Assembly: GCA_030604135.1 (NCBI GenBank)
Contig: JAUVWL010000017.1
Span: 1 to 64,000, forward strand
DNA from: Burkholderiales bacterium
GTDB taxonomy: Bacteria; Pseudomonadota; Gammaproteobacteria; Burkholderiales; Burkholderiaceae_C
Reading direction: 5' to 3'
Length of the DNA stretch: 64,000 bases
Below are positions 10,492 through 22,253 of this stretch, piece by piece; positions within the stretch are counted from its first letter, which is position 1, and every line of letters begins with the position of its first letter. The notes under the pieces were generated by a model. The model was not told where the DNA came from and did no database searches. It saw only the letters and a list, made by a program, of their open reading frames with translations. The translations under genes and the position numbers were made by a program.

Positions 10492-11688
10492 TCAGACCAC
10501 CTTGGCGATGGACTGGCAGACATGGTCGATGTTCTTGCTGTTCAGGGCAGCCACGCACATCCGGCCCGTGTCGGTGCCATACACCCCGAACTCGGTGCGC
10601 AGTCGCACCATCTGGTCCTTGGTCAGGCCAGAGTAGCTGAACATGCCGATCTGCTGGGTGATGAACCCCATGTCCTGCTGCACACCGGCGGCCTTCAGGC
10701 CATCGACCAGTTTCTGGCGCATGGCCTTGATGCGCACACGCATCTCGCCCAGTTCCTTCTCCCACAGGGCACGCAATTCAGGGTTGTTCAGCACCGCCGC
10801 CACCACCGCACCGCCATGGGTGGGTGGGTTGGAGTAGTTGGTGCGGATGACGATTTTCAGTTGGGACAGCACGCGTGCCGCTTCTTCCTTGTTTTCGCAC
10901 AGCACCGACAGCGCACCCACGCGCTCGCCATAGAGGCTGAAGCTCTTGGAGAAGCTGGTGGACACAAAAAAGCTCAGGCCGGCGGCCACGAACTTCTGGA
11001 TCACGGCACCGTCTTCGGCAATCCCGTGTCCGAAGCCCTGGTAGGCCATGTCAAGGAACGCCGTCAGGCCCTTGGCCTTGACCACGGACACAACCTGGTC
11101 CCACTGCTCGGAGGTGATGTCGTAGCCGGTGGGGTTGTGGCAGCAGGCGTGCAGAACGACGATGGTGCCCGGATCGGCCGCATTCAGGCTGGCCAGCATG
11201 CCGTCAAAGTTCACACCACGTGCTGCGGCGTCGTAGTAGGCATAGGTGTCAACCTGAAAGCCGGCGTTCTGGAACAGGGCACGGTGGTTTTCCCAGCTGG
11301 GGTCCGAAATCAGCACCTTGGCATCGGGGCTGACACGCTTGAGGAAGTCGGCACCGATCTTCAGCCCGCCAGTACCGCCGATGGCCTGGACCGTGGCCAC
11401 ACGACCGCTTTGCACCGGTTCACTGTCGGCACCAAAAACCAGGCCTTTGACCGCGTTGTCGTAGGCTGCAATACCGTCGATGGGCAGGTAGCCGCGCGCC
11501 GTCGGTTTGTCCATCATGGCCTTTTCGGCGGCTTGCACGCACTGGAGCAGGGGCAGCTTGCCGTTGTCATCGAAATACACGCCCACGCCCAGGTTCACCT
11601 TGCTGGGGTTGGTGTCGGCGGCAAACTGCTCATTCAGACCCAGAATCGGGTCGCGGGGGGCCATTTCAACGGCGGAAAAGAGGGACAT
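10492..11688 (-). CDS. tyrB: Aromatic amino acid / aspartate aminotransferase
   Basis: 398 aa, class I PLP aminotransferase of the AspC/TyrB group. PLP Lys lies in STSFSKSFSLYGERVG near residue 247. HNPTGYDIT carries the cofactor-contacting Asn, and the C-terminal substrate carboxylate Arg lies in GTDTGRMCVAALN. Transfers amino groups between aspartate, phenylalanine or tyrosine and 2-oxoglutarate. tyrB versus aspC cannot be settled by eye. No clear Shine-Dalgarno before the ATG. Confidence 0.9.
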   Translation of the reverse strand: MSLFSAVEMAPRDPILGLNEQFAADTNPSKVNLGVGVYFDDNGKLPLLQCVQAAEKAMMDKPTARGYLPIDGIAAYDNAVKGLVFGADSEPVQSGRVATVQAIGGTGGLKIGADFLKRVSPDAKVLISDPSWENHRALFQNAGFQVDTYAYYDAAARGVNFDGMLASLNAADPGTIVVLHACCHNPTGYDITSEQWDQVVSVVKAKGLTAFLDMAYQGFGHGIAEDGAVIQKFVAAGLSFFVSTSFSKSFSLYGERVGALSVLCENKEEAARVLSQLKIVIRTNYSNPPTHGGAVVAAVLNNPELRALWEKELGEMRVRIKAMRQKLVDGLKAAGVQQDMGFITQQIGMFSYSGLTKDQMVRLRTEFGVYGTDTGRMCVAALNSKNIDHVCQSIAKVV

Positions 11689-11792
11689 GATGGAGGTGGG
11701 AACGGGTTGGACAAACGCACCATTTTAGGCCACGACCGCCCGATGGGCGCGACAATCTCGGGCTTTGCAAGGCACTGACCCGAAAGGAAGTT

Positions 11793-12908
11793 TTGAAATT
11801 GGAGCAGGTGGACGTGGTGGTGGTGGGAGCGGGTGTTGTTGGTCTGGCCGTGGCCCGTGCCCTGGCCCTGGCCGGACGCGAGGTGCTGGTTCTCGAGCGC
11901 GAGGCGCAGATCGGCAGTGGAACGAGTGCGCGCAACAGCGAGGTGATCCACGCCGGCATCTATTACCCGGCGGGGTCTCTCAAAGCCCGTCACTGCGTGC
12001 GCGGACGGCAGTGGCTGTACCAGTACCTGAAGGACCGAGGCATTGCGCACCGCCAGATTGGCAAGCTGATCGTGGCCAACACGCCCCAGCAGCTGGCCGG
12101 CCTGCCCGATATCGTGCGCCGAGCCCAGGCGAACGGGGTGCACGACCTGACACTGATCGGTAGGGACGAGGCCAGGAACCTGGAACCGGCCCTGGAATGC
12201 CTGGGCGCGGTACTTTCACCCTCGACCGGCATCCTGGACAGCCACGGACTGATGCTTGCCCTGCAGGGCGATCTCGAGCACGCGGGTGGCACCGTGGCCT
12301 GCCACAGCGAGGTCAGACGGGTCAGTGCCCACCACCAGGGGCTGGATATCGTCATGGCTGACGGCCTGGTGCTGCGCGCCCGAGGCCTGGTCAATGCAGC
12401 TGGCCTGCATGCCTGTGCGCTCGCAGCCGCCACAGCCGGTTTGCCTGCCAGGTACGTACCCAATCCAAGGTACGCCAAGGGCAACTATTTCATCCTTAAT
12501 GGGCGTGTACCGTTCTCGCGACTCATCTACCCGGCACCCGACCCGCTGGTGTCACTGGCCGGCCTTGGAATCCATTTGACGCTGGACCTCGGCGGGCAGG
12601 CGCGTTTCGGTCCAGATGTGCAATGGGTGGACCGGGTGGATGACTATTCGGTCGATCCTGCGCGGTCTGGGCAGTTTGAGGACGCGGTGCGGCTGTACTG
12701 GCCGGACTTGCCCGAGGGCTCGCTGCAGCCAGGGTACGCCGGGATCCGGCCCAAGATCACAGGGCCTGGCGAACCGACTGCCGATTTCTGCCTGCAGGGC
12801 CCGAATGACCATGGTGTGCCAGGTTTGATTAACCTCTTTGCCATCGAGTCGCCTGGATTGACCAGTTGTCTCTCAATTGCCGACGAGGTAAGTCATTTGC
12901 TTGCCTGA
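11793..12908 (+). CDS. FAD-dependent oxidoreductase (L-2-hydroxyglutarate oxidase LhgO-like, DAO family)
   Basis: 371 aa. TTG start at 11793 supported by AAAGGAAG just upstream. The N-terminal dinucleotide fold is [18 protein letters not shown], followed by [28 protein letters not shown], the signature of LhgO-type enzymes. The C-terminal part ([15 protein letters not shown], then [17 protein letters not shown]) fits the same group. It probably oxidises a 2-hydroxy acid or amine, passing electrons to quinone; the substrate is not determined. Unlinked to neighbours. Confidence 0.85.
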   Translation: MKLEQVDVVVVGAGVVGLAVARALALAGREVLVLEREAQIGSGTSARNSEVIHAGIYYPAGSLKARHCVRGRQWLYQYLKDRGIAHRQIGKLIVANTPQQLAGLPDIVRRAQANGVHDLTLIGRDEARNLEPALECLGAVLSPSTGILDSHGLMLALQGDLEHAGGTVACHSEVRRVSAHHQGLDIVMADGLVLRARGLVNAAGLHACALAAATAGLPARYVPNPRYAKGNYFILNGRVPFSRLIYPAPDPLVSLAGLGIHLTLDLGGQARFGPDVQWVDRVDDYSVDPARSGQFEDAVRLYWPDLPEGSLQPGYAGIRPKITGPGEPTADFCLQGPNDHGVPGLINLFAIESPGLTSCLSIADEVSHLLA

Positions 12909-12928
12909 AACCCGATTCAACCTAGAAT
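12901..12928 (+). promoter_or_regulatory. Candidate sigma-70 promoter for the lipoprotein gene
   Basis: TTGCCT and TAGAAT separated by 16 bp, 44 bp before the chosen start at 12972. The -35 box overlaps the last codons of the preceding gene. Confidence 0.4.
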
Positions 12929-12971
12929 GTGGCGCACTATGTCTATGACTTCCAATTGCACAGGAGTGAGG

Positions 12972-13418
12972 ATGATGGGAGGCAATCAGCGTCGCCGTTC
13001 GGTTTCCGGTTCTCTGGTGGCTACGGCTACGGCTGCAGCTCTGGCCGTCAGCGCTTGCGGTGGTCACAAGGAAGACGATCCCATCACGCCTTCCTACGCG
13101 GGAGATTACCGCGTAACGCTCAACCTCACGTTCAACAACTGTGGGGGAGCCCCAGCTGGCGCACTGTCCCAGATTCACGTCATTTCTCAAGTCGACCGAA
13201 ACATCCTCGTCCTGCGTGACAACATCGGTTTTCAGGGGAATGTTGAAACCGATAACAGGGGGTTCGTGGCCTACTCGCTGGCCGAAGGTCGCCCAGACCC
13301 CGAGGGCCGCCTGTTCTACCGGAATACGGCGAATCCGGGTCTCTACACAGTCGAGCAGACAGAGTTCTATCTGAACGGTTGCCGCATCACCTACACGGGA
13401 ACCTCGGTTCGAATCTGA
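12972..13418 (+). CDS. Putative lipoprotein, 148 aa
   Basis: ATG 12972 (or 12975) follows AGGAG by 5-8 bases, which favours it over the upstream in-frame ATGs. Basic n-region QRRRS, a hydrophobic stretch VATATAAALA, then the lipobox VSAC: a signal-peptidase II target with the mature Cys followed by GGHKEDD. The mature ~120 residues are beta-rich (YRVTLNLTFNNCGG, FYLNGCRITYTGTSV) with two further Cys that could pair. I recognise no family. Convergent with pyrD. Confidence 0.75.
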   Translation: MMGGNQRRRSVSGSLVATATAAALAVSACGGHKEDDPITPSYAGDYRVTLNLTFNNCGGAPAGALSQIHVISQVDRNILVLRDNIGFQGNVETDNRGFVAYSLAEGRPDPEGRLFYRNTANPGLYTVEQTEFYLNGCRITYTGTSVRI

Positions 13419-13432
13419 GGCCCATTTCCTGG

Positions 13433-14518
13433 TCAAGGCTTGACCGCGGTGCGAATGGCTTCGGCGGCTTCCTTGACGAGGGTGGGTCCGCGGTAGATCA
13501 ATCCCGTGTAAATCTGGATCAGGTCGGCGCCGGCCGCGATTTTGCTGACCGCATCGTCGCCACTGAGCACGCCCCCGACGCCGATGATGGGAAAGCCTGC
13601 TCCGAGGCTGGCTCTGAGTTTGCGGATCACCCGGTTGCTGGCCTCCAGGACTGGCGAGCCCGACAGCCCCCCGGCCTCCTGCGCATGTCGCAAGCCATTC
13701 ACGGCCTCGCGGGACAGCGTGGTGTTGGTGGCGATCACCCCCATGCTGTGGTCGGGACGGCCCTCGCTGTCCGAGCCGTATCGCATCAGGGTAGCCGCAA
13801 TGACGCCGATCTGGGTCTCGTCCAGATCGGGTGCAATCTTCAGGAAGACGGGAATGCGACGGCTGTGGCGTTGGGCCAGCTGCTCCCGCCTCTCGGCCAC
13901 GGCGCCCAACAAGGCGTCCAGGGCCTGATCTGACTGCAGGCTGCGCAGGTTTTGTGTGTTGGGGCTCGAAATGTTAACCGTGACGTAGTCTGCGTGCGGG
14001 TACACACCGTCCAGACAGGTCAGGTAGTCTTCGGTCGCACGCTCAATCGGAGTGGCTGCATTTTTTCCGATGTTCAAACCCAGTCGCAGACCCCCATCGG
14101 CGTCGGGCTGACGACACCGCGCGCGTTGCACGTTCGTCACAAACGCCTCAAGGCCGTCGTTGTTGAATCCCAGCCGGTTGATCAGTGCGTTGGCCTGGGG
14201 CAGTCTGAACATGCGCGGCCGGGGGTTGCCAGGCTGGGCCTTGGGGGTCACCGTGCCCACTTCGATGAATCCAAAACCCATGGCTGCCAAGCCGTCGATG
14301 CAGTGCGCGTTCTTGTCCAGCCCAGCGGCCAGCCCCACTCGATTGGGGAACTGCAGGCCCGCCACGGTCACCGGATCATGCACGCGGGCCTGGGCATACA
14401 GGCAGGTCAGGGGGGTGTTCTGCACCCTGGCCAAGGTCTGGAGCGTTCGCTCGTGGGCGACCTCCGGGTCCATGCCAAACAGGAACGGGCGAGCGAGGGC
14501 ATAAGGCAACAGTGACAT
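13433..14518 (-). CDS. pyrD: Dihydroorotate dehydrogenase (quinone), class 2
   Basis: 361 aa. Membrane-associated FMN enzyme oxidising dihydroorotate to orotate in pyrimidine synthesis. The class-2 N-terminal helix is present ([20 protein letters not shown]). FMN/substrate motifs are [49 protein letters not shown] with catalytic Ser, and [27 protein letters not shown] split along the barrel end. Divergent from rpiA with a 44-bp gap. Confidence 0.95.
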   Translation of the reverse strand: MSLLPYALARPFLFGMDPEVAHERTLQTLARVQNTPLTCLYAQARVHDPVTVAGLQFPNRVGLAAGLDKNAHCIDGLAAMGFGFIEVGTVTPKAQPGNPRPRMFRLPQANALINRLGFNNDGLEAFVTNVQRARCRQPDADGGLRLGLNIGKNAATPIERATEDYLTCLDGVYPHADYVTVNISSPNTQNLRSLQSDQALDALLGAVAERREQLAQRHSRRIPVFLKIAPDLDETQIGVIAATLMRYGSDSEGRPDHSMGVIATNTTLSREAVNGLRHAQEAGGLSGSPVLEASNRVIRKLRASLGAGFPIIGVGGVLSGDDAVSKIAAGADLIQIYTGLIYRGPTLVKEAAEAIRTAVKP

Positions 14519-14562
14519 TGACGGGATAATGGGTGGGTTCGAGTAAACCCTGATTGTCTCAA

Positions 14563-15234
14563 ATGACCCAAGACGAGCTCAAAGCCCTGGTCGGCCAGGC
14601 CGCCCTTCAGTATGTCAAGCCAGGCGACATCGTGGGGGTGGGCACCGGCTCCACCGTCAACAAGTTCATCGACGCACTGGCGACCATGAGGGCGCAGGTG
14701 GCCGGCACCGTGTCCAGTTCTGAGGCCTCCACATCGCGACTTCGGGCCTTGGGCATACCGGTTCTTCAGGCGTCCGAGGTGGAGGAGCTGGCGGTCTACA
14801 TCGACGGCGCCGACGAAATCGATGCCAAGGGCTACATGATCAAAGGTGGTGGGGCTGCGCTCACCAGAGAGAAGATCGTGGCGGCCCAGTCGCGACGGTT
14901 CATTTGCATTGCCGACGAGTCCAAGCTGGTGCGGACGCTGGGCGGTTTTCCTCTGCCGGTCGAGGTCATCCCCATGGCCGTCGCACGTCTGCAACGCCAG
15001 TTTGCCCGAATGGGCGGTCAGGCCAGGGTTCGCCTGAAGGACGGCGTGCCGCTGGTGACCGACAACGGCCAGCACATTCTGGATGTCACGGGAATCCAGA
15101 TACATGACCCACTGGCTTTCGAGTCCGAGGTCAACCAGTGGCCAGGTGTGGTGACGGTGGGGGTGTTTGCTCACCAGAAGGCACAGGTCTGCCTCCTGGG
15201 GTCTGCCAGCGGTGTACAGACCCTCACTTTTTGA
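14563..15234 (+). CDS. rpiA: Ribose-5-phosphate isomerase A
   Basis: 223 aa from ATG 14563 ([18 protein letters not shown]), which aligns with the E. coli start; an in-frame TTG at 14554 is less likely. Interconverts ribose 5-phosphate and ribulose 5-phosphate. Family motifs: [23 protein letters not shown] with catalytic Asp, and [11 protein letters not shown] with catalytic Lys/Glu. Full length. Monocistronic, followed by a hairpin. Confidence 0.95.
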   Translation: MTQDELKALVGQAALQYVKPGDIVGVGTGSTVNKFIDALATMRAQVAGTVSSSEASTSRLRALGIPVLQASEVEELAVYIDGADEIDAKGYMIKGGGAALTREKIVAAQSRRFICIADESKLVRTLGGFPLPVEVIPMAVARLQRQFARMGGQARVRLKDGVPLVTDNGQHILDVTGIQIHDPLAFESEVNQWPGVVTVGVFAHQKAQVCLLGSASGVQTLTF

Positions 15235-15255
15235 TGGGCTGAGTGGGAATGGTGG

Positions 15256-15271
15256 GTGCCCTTTCGGGCAC
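15256..15271. terminator. Hairpin between convergent rpiA and glutaredoxin gene
   Basis: GTGCCC/GGGCAC stem with a TTTC loop. The tail TCTCATTTG has only a short T run on the plus strand, so termination strength is uncertain. Confidence 0.45.
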
Positions 15272-15300
15272 TCTCATTTGTCTCTCGGCCTCTGACTGAA

Positions 15301-15969
15301 TCAGAACCGGATGCCGGGGGGCGGCGTGACCGGCGCGTCACCGGCTTCCTGGCTACCGGTGGGCGCAGCCTGGCGGGTAGTCTGACGCTCCTGCGCGGAG
15401 GGTGGTGGGGGGGGTGCCACTTCGGTCGCTGCGACCAGCGGCGTGGCGGACGGGCGTCGGTAGCTGGACGGGAGAACGGTGTGTGCAGGGTAACCCGCAG
15501 CATCAAGGTACTGCTTCCAGTCGGACTCGGCAAATCCGCGCAGTTGTTGGTTGCCCACCGTGAGCAGGGGCAGAGAGGTTTCGCCACTCAGCCTTTGAAG
15601 GGCCTGGATGTCTGCATTGCTTTGTACCGTCTTCTCGGTGAATGGAATCCCCCGTCGCTCGAGGTAGGCAATGCCTGAACGACAGGGGTTGCATTCTGGG
15701 CTGGTGTAGAGCGTGACGGGAAAGCGGCTCACCGCCTGGCGCAGTTCGAACGGCAGCGTGCCCGATGGGCTGCCAGCGGCCGGTGCCGCAGTGCCTGTCA
15801 CCGGGCGTGCGGGCGTGTTCGCCGGAGGCGGCTGATCCGAATAGGTGACGCGGCCATCGGGACCCACGATTCGGTAGACACCCTGGGCCATGGCCGGCAA
15901 GACAAGCAGTCCGGCCGTGACCAGCAGATGGGGGGCAAGGCGGCGCAAGTGGTTGAGCGTGTCGGACAT
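15301..15969 (-). CDS. Exported DUF4124-glutaredoxin fusion protein
   Basis: 222 aa. ATG 15969 has AGGAG upstream. Signal peptide at ~1-29 (LLVTAGLLVLPAMAQG), then a DUF4124-like segment (VYRIVGPDGRVTYSDQPP), then a glutaredoxin-like thioredoxin fold with the redox pair TSPECNPCRSG and the cis-Pro region ETSLPLLTVGNQQLRGF. The C-terminal tail is Pro/Thr-rich. Likely a periplasmic or membrane-tethered thiol-disulphide protein; the partner is unknown. Confidence 0.85.
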   Translation of the reverse strand: MSDTLNHLRRLAPHLLVTAGLLVLPAMAQGVYRIVGPDGRVTYSDQPPPANTPARPVTGTAAPAAGSPSGTLPFELRQAVSRFPVTLYTSPECNPCRSGIAYLERRGIPFTEKTVQSNADIQALQRLSGETSLPLLTVGNQQLRGFAESDWKQYLDAAGYPAHTVLPSSYRRPSATPLVAATEVAPPPPPSAQERQTTRQAAPTGSQEAGDAPVTPPPGIRF

Positions 15970-16004
15970 GAAGCAACTCCTGGCAAGAATGTGGGCTGGT
16001 GGTG

Positions 16005-18098
16005 TCAGGCCATGCCTTGATGGCGCAACAGGGCGTCGATCGACGGCTCACGCCCGCGAAAGGCCTTGAAGGATTCCATCGCCGGGCGACTGCCACCAGC
16101 CTCCAGAATCGCATGACGATAACGCCGACCGGTCTCCACATCCAGTGGCCCCCGACCAGTGTGCTGACCGGCTTCCTCAAAGGCGGCATAGGCGTCTGCC
16201 GACAGCACTTCTGCCCATTTGTAGCTGTAATACCCTGCAGAATACCCGCCGGCAAATATGTGGCTGAACGTGTGGGATGTGCGGCTGTAAGCTGGCGGCA
16301 GGATGACCGCCACCTCTTCGCGAACCCGAGCTTGCAATGCCAGCAGGGCTTCCTCGCTGACCACCGCCTCGGTCTGACTGTGCAGCAGCATGTCGAACAG
16401 GGCGAACTCGACCTGCCTCAGGGTCTGAAGGCCACTCTGGAAATTGCGCGCGGCCAGCATCTTGTCATACAGGGCGCGCGGCAGGGGTTCACCCGTATCG
16501 ACATGGGCCGTCATGTGCCTGAGCACATCCCATTCCCAGCAGAAGTTCTCCATGAACTGGCTCGGCAGTTCCACCGCATCCCATTCGACACCGCTGATGC
16601 CGGCCACGTCCCGCTCGTTGACCTGGGTGAGCATGTGGTGCAACCCGTGCCCGAATTCGTGAAACAGCGTGATCACGTCGTCGTGGGTCAGCAGGGGGGG
16701 CTTGCGCACGCCGTCGAGCTCGACACCTTCGGAAAAATTGCACACCAGATGGGCCACCGGGGTCTGCAGGCGCCCGTCGTCGGGCCTGAGCCAACGGCCT
16801 CGCACGTCGTCCATCCAGGCCCCGCCGCGCTTGCCCTTGCGCGCGCCAGGATCAAGGTAGAACTGACCCACCAGCTGAGGACCTTGGGCCGTGCTGCGTT
16901 CGATGCGGTAGAACTCGACACCCGGGTGCCAGACAGGCGCCTGATCGGGGCGTATCGCCACCTCAAACAAGGTCTCGATGATCTGGAACAGACCGCTCAG
17001 GACCTTGGGCGCGGTGAAGTAGGGCTTGACCTCCTGTTCACTGAAGGCATACCGGGCCTCTTTCAGCTTTTCGCCAATGTAGGCCCAGTCCCAGGGCTGG
17101 GGGTCCGTCAGGCCAAGTTCGCTGGCGGCATACGCCCGCATGTCGGCCAGGTCTTTTTCGGCATAAGGGCGGGCTTTGGCCGCCAGATCGCGCAGAAAGC
17201 TGACCACCTGCTCTGGAGAGTCCGCCATCTTGGGCACCAGTGATACGTCGGCAAAGTGGCGATAGCCAAGCAGCAAGGCCTCTTCGTGCTTGAGCGAAAG
17301 CAACTCCGTCATGGTGGCGGCGTTGTCAAACTGGGTCGCATCGCCTTCGGCCTGGTTGCTCGCCCGGGTGACGTAGGCCCTGTACATGCGCTGGCGCACG
17401 CCTGCGTCGTGGGCAAACTGCATGACCGGCAGGTAGCAGGGCATCTTCAGCGTGAGCTTGTGACCGTCCCGGCCGTCGGCCCTGGCGGCAGCGGCGGTGG
17501 CCTGCAGCACATCCTCGGGGACACCCTCCAGTTCGCTGCGAGGCACGTACATGACGAAGGCGTCGGTGGCGTCGAGGGCGTTTTCACTGAACTTCTGACC
17601 GAGCTCGGCCTGGCGCTCCTGAATGGCGGCGAAGCGCTCCTTGGCCTGACCCTGGAGCTCGGCACCACCCAGTACAAACCCTCGCATGGCGTTGCGGTGG
17701 GCCTGTTGCTGCTCGGGCGTCAGCACGGTGATGTCCATGGCCTTGTATTTCGCGTAGAGCCGTTCGTCGGCCCCCAATCGGGTCCAGAACTCGGTGACCT
17801 TGGGCAGGGCGGCGTTGTAGGCTGCCCGCAACTCGGGCGTGTCGGCCACACTGTTGAGGTGGCTGATCGCCCCCCAGGCTCGACCAAGACGTTCGGTGGC
17901 CACATCCAGTCGGCTGGCCATGGCGTTCCACTCGGCCGGAAAGCTGTCTGCGCAAACCGCTTCAAGCGCCTGGCTTGCCTCTGTCAGCAGCAGCTCCATC
18001 GCGGGTCCGACGGACTCCGGGGTGATGGCATCAAACCTGGGCAGATCGCTCAGGTCCAGCAAAGGGTTGTCCAGGGGAGACTGCGCAAGAGGATTCAT
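16005..18098 (-). CDS. prlC: Oligopeptidase A (M3 family zinc metallopeptidase)
   Basis: 697 aa, normal for the family. Zinc site LFHEFGHGLHHMLT gives HExxH, and the third ligand Glu lies in VEWDAVELPSQFMENFCWE. The C-terminal FSHIFAGGYSAGYYSYKWAE motif lines the substrate channel. Cytoplasmic breakdown of short peptides, including cleaved signal peptides. Lies 36 bp upstream of the glutaredoxin gene on the same strand, so the two may be co-transcribed. Confidence 0.95.
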   Translation of the reverse strand: MNPLAQSPLDNPLLDLSDLPRFDAITPESVGPAMELLLTEASQALEAVCADSFPAEWNAMASRLDVATERLGRAWGAISHLNSVADTPELRAAYNAALPKVTEFWTRLGADERLYAKYKAMDITVLTPEQQQAHRNAMRGFVLGGAELQGQAKERFAAIQERQAELGQKFSENALDATDAFVMYVPRSELEGVPEDVLQATAAAARADGRDGHKLTLKMPCYLPVMQFAHDAGVRQRMYRAYVTRASNQAEGDATQFDNAATMTELLSLKHEEALLLGYRHFADVSLVPKMADSPEQVVSFLRDLAAKARPYAEKDLADMRAYAASELGLTDPQPWDWAYIGEKLKEARYAFSEQEVKPYFTAPKVLSGLFQIIETLFEVAIRPDQAPVWHPGVEFYRIERSTAQGPQLVGQFYLDPGARKGKRGGAWMDDVRGRWLRPDDGRLQTPVAHLVCNFSEGVELDGVRKPPLLTHDDVITLFHEFGHGLHHMLTQVNERDVAGISGVEWDAVELPSQFMENFCWEWDVLRHMTAHVDTGEPLPRALYDKMLAARNFQSGLQTLRQVEFALFDMLLHSQTEAVVSEEALLALQARVREEVAVILPPAYSRTSHTFSHIFAGGYSAGYYSYKWAEVLSADAYAAFEEAGQHTGRGPLDVETGRRYRHAILEAGGSRPAMESFKAFRGREPSIDALLRHQGMA

Positions 18099-18162
18099 AG
18101 ATGCTCAGATGGGTCAAGACGGGGCAAGTTCAAGGCAGCTATCCCGGACTGCAAGGGTTGCT

Positions 18163-18630
18163 TCACACGGACTTCTTGATGCTCTTCTTGAGGACTTTGG
18201 CGCGCTTGACCTGCCCACCGGGGGTCAGCCGCTGGTTGCCCAGCACGCGCACCACCTTGACCTCTGGTCGCTGCCCGCCCCGCTTGCTGAACTTGAGCAC
18301 CTTGACATCGCGTGGGCCGGGTTTTCGGTCTTCATCGAGGGTTCGGGCCTTTTCTGGAACGGGGCGCCACAGCACCAGCAGTTTGCCGATGTGCTGGATG
18401 GGCGCGGCGTCCAGCTCTTCGGACAGCGCCTGCAACATGGCTTCGCGGGTCTGGCGGTCGTCGCTGAATACGCGGACCTTGATCAGTCCATGGGCCTTCA
18501 GGGCGGCATCGATTTCCTTGCGAACGGCAGGCGTCAGACCGTCGGCGCCGATCATGACGACGGGGTCGAGGTGGTGGGCCTCGGCGCGATGGATCTTGCG
18601 CTGGGCAGGTGTGAGTGTGATCTGGGGCAT
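18163..18630 (-). CDS. yhbY: YhbY-type CRM-domain RNA-binding protein
   Basis: 155 aa from ATG 18630. A CRM (CRS1-YhbY) domain fills the first ~97 residues (MPQITLTPAQRKIHRAEAHH, with GADGLTPAVRKEIDAALKAH). The usual GxxG loop lies in HIGKLLVLWRP. A basic tail of ~55 residues (KRGGQRPEVKVVRVLG, ending KKSIKKSV) is longer than in E. coli YhbY. The family binds pre-50S ribosomal RNA. Divergent from rlmE with a 57-bp gap, a common arrangement in proteobacteria. Confidence 0.93.
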   Translation of the reverse strand: MPQITLTPAQRKIHRAEAHHLDPVVMIGADGLTPAVRKEIDAALKAHGLIKVRVFSDDRQTREAMLQALSEELDAAPIQHIGKLLVLWRPVPEKARTLDEDRKPGPRDVKVLKFSKRGGQRPEVKVVRVLGNQRLTPGGQVKRAKVLKKSIKKSV

Positions 18631-18687
18631 GGGACAATTATCGTTGACCGGGCGCATCCGTGCCCGGCGGCAGCAGCTTTCGCATAC

Positions 18688-19353
18688 ATGGGCATCAAAG
18701 TCAGGACTCAGTCAAAAAAGGTCGACAAGGCCTGGCTCAACCAGCACGTGAACGACCCCTATGTGCGTCTGGCGCAGAAGGAGGGTTTCCGGGCGCGGGC
18801 GGCTTACAAGCTCAAGGAGATCGATGAGTCCCTCGGGCTGGTGCGTCCCGGCCAGGCCATCGTCGATCTGGGCAGCACACCGGGTGCCTGGAGCCAGTAC
18901 CTGCGCCGCCGACTCGGCTGTGACCCGGCCACGGGGCAGCTGCAAGGGCGGGTGATTGCCCTGGATTTGTTGCCCATGGACCCGGTGGAAGGTGTTCAGT
19001 TCATTCAGGGGGATTTTCGGGAGGCTGAGGTACTGCAGGCGCTTGAAGCGGCTTTGGCCAACCGAGGCATGACCCAGTTGGACCTGGTCGTCTCTGACAT
19101 GGCGCCCAACTTGTCGGGCATTGCCAGCGCCGATGCGGCCCGGATCACCGACCTGGTCGAACTGGCGGTGGATTTCGCCGTTCGGTACCTGAAGGCGGAC
19201 GGCGCCCTGGTGGTTAAGCTTTTTCACGGCGGCGCCTACGACCCCATGGTGGCACGCTTCAGAAAGACCTTTCGCAGCGTCAAAACCTTCAAGCCCAAGT
19301 CATCTCGTGACAAATCATCGGAAACCTTTCTGGTGGGGCTGGGTCTGAAATAA
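18688..19353 (+). CDS. rlmE: 23S rRNA 2'-O-ribose U2552 methyltransferase
   Basis: 221 aa from ATG 18688; the much longer open frame upstream runs through yhbY and is not coding. SAM motif I is VDLGSTPGAWSQYL. The K-D-K-E tetrad of RrmJ is present: AYKLKEIDE, LVVSDMAPNLSG, VVKLFHGGAYD and SSETFLVGLG. Modifies U2552 during late 50S assembly. Head-to-tail with ftsH as in E. coli rrmJ-ftsH, but with 140 bp between. Confidence 0.95.
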   Translation: MGIKVRTQSKKVDKAWLNQHVNDPYVRLAQKEGFRARAAYKLKEIDESLGLVRPGQAIVDLGSTPGAWSQYLRRRLGCDPATGQLQGRVIALDLLPMDPVEGVQFIQGDFREAEVLQALEAALANRGMTQLDLVVSDMAPNLSGIASADAARITDLVELAVDFAVRYLKADGALVVKLFHGGAYDPMVARFRKTFRSVKTFKPKSSRDKSSETFLVGLGLK

Positions 19354-19429
19354 GGTCCATCATGCTCATGCCACAGTGCCGGCTATCGCAATCATTGACA
19401 TCGTCTTGCCATATCGCGGCATCAGGGCT

Positions 19430-19458
19430 CTTGAAAGTCCTAAAATGGGTCTGATATG
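19430..19458 (+). promoter_or_regulatory. Candidate sigma-32 (heat-shock) promoter for ftsH
   Basis: CTTGAAA matches the sigma-32 -35 consensus exactly. After 14 bp, CTGATATG is only a partial match to CCCCATNT. A heat-shock promoter here is plausible because rrmJ-ftsH is a sigma-32 unit in E. coli. Position relative to the start (about 30 nt) is suitable. Confidence 0.35.
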
Positions 19459-19493
19459 CCAGTTTTCACCCTTGTTCTAGCCAGGAGCTGCAG

Positions 19494-21413
<1,920 letters not shown>

Positions 21414-21440
21414 GTGGCTTGCAGACGTCGATTGACATTC

Positions 21441-21466
21441 AAAAAGGGGCCCTCGGGCCCCTTTTT
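21441..21466. terminator. Bidirectional terminator between ftsH and FAH-family gene
   Basis: Perfect 12-bp arms AAAAAGGGGCCC and GGGCCCCTTTTT around a two-base centre. The A and T tracts flank both sides, so it can serve the convergent genes on both strands. Confidence 0.92.
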
Positions 21467-21495
21467 GTTGGCTCAATCGCCTGCGGATGACGGCG

Positions 21496-22191
21496 TCAGC
21501 CGATCTTGAGCGATATGTCCACCAGGCCCTGAACGCCCCCGGTGACCAGGTCACCGCGAACCAGGCTTCCTACGCCTTCCGGGGTGCCGGTGTAGATGAG
21601 GTCGCCCGGCTGCAGCTCCCATGCACGCGAGAGGTGTTCGATGACCTCTCCCACGCTCCAGATCAGTTGGCCCAGATCGCTGCGCTGGCGATCACTGCCG
21701 TTCACTTTCAGCCAGATGCCCGCTTGGCTCAGGTCGCCCGCCTGTGACAGCTCCGTGATCGGACCGATGGGTGCCGAGTGATCAAACGCCTTGCCAATGC
21801 ACCAGGGGCGTCCTTGCTGCTTCATGCTGGCTTGCAGGTCGCGACGTGTCAGGTCGATACCGACGGCGTAGCCAAAGATGTGCTGCGCTGCCTCTGTGGC
21901 CGCTATGTCGCGCCCACCCCGCCCGATGGCGACCACACACTCGATTTCGTGGTGAAGGTCGTCTGTGAGGCTGGGATAGGGAACCAGGGTGGGCATGCGT
22001 CCGTCGACCACCACCAGGGCATCGGCGGGCTTGAGAAAGAAGAATGGGGGTTCACGTCCGGTGAACCCCATCTCCCGCGCGTGGGCCTCGTAGTTGCGTC
22101 CGACACAGTAGATGCGATGAACGGGGAATCGCTCGGTTCGGCCAAGAACCGGTACCGAGACCGGAGCGGGAGGATGAAAGACATAGCTCAT
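21496..22191 (-). CDS. Fumarylacetoacetate hydrolase family protein
   Basis: 231 aa from ATG 22191 (MSYVFHPPAPVSVPVLG); the frame stays open upstream into the next gene but is not conserved there. Family motifs: IYCVGRNYEAHAREMG, then FFFLKPADALV, metal ligands in HHEIECVVAIGRGG, and YTGTPEGVGSLVRGD. These FAH-superfamily enzymes act as hydrolases, isomerases or decarboxylases on oxo-acids. The short form resembles acylpyruvases (YcgM/FAHD1), but function is not proven. Confidence 0.9.
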   Translation of the reverse strand: MSYVFHPPAPVSVPVLGRTERFPVHRIYCVGRNYEAHAREMGFTGREPPFFFLKPADALVVVDGRMPTLVPYPSLTDDLHHEIECVVAIGRGGRDIAATEAAQHIFGYAVGIDLTRRDLQASMKQQGRPWCIGKAFDHSAPIGPITELSQAGDLSQAGIWLKVNGSDRQRSDLGQLIWSVGEVIEHLSRAWELQPGDLIYTGTPEGVGSLVRGDLVTGGVQGLVDISLKIG

Positions 22192-22253
22192 GGCATGTTC
22201 CGTATGTGGTGCCAATGTTGAGGCAATGGTTGGCTGTACCAGGGATGGAGTGA

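Noticed and set aside
17839-18687. Upstream extension of rlmE to give a 504-residue protein
   Set aside because: The extension runs antisense through prlC and yhbY. The family start is at ATG 18688.
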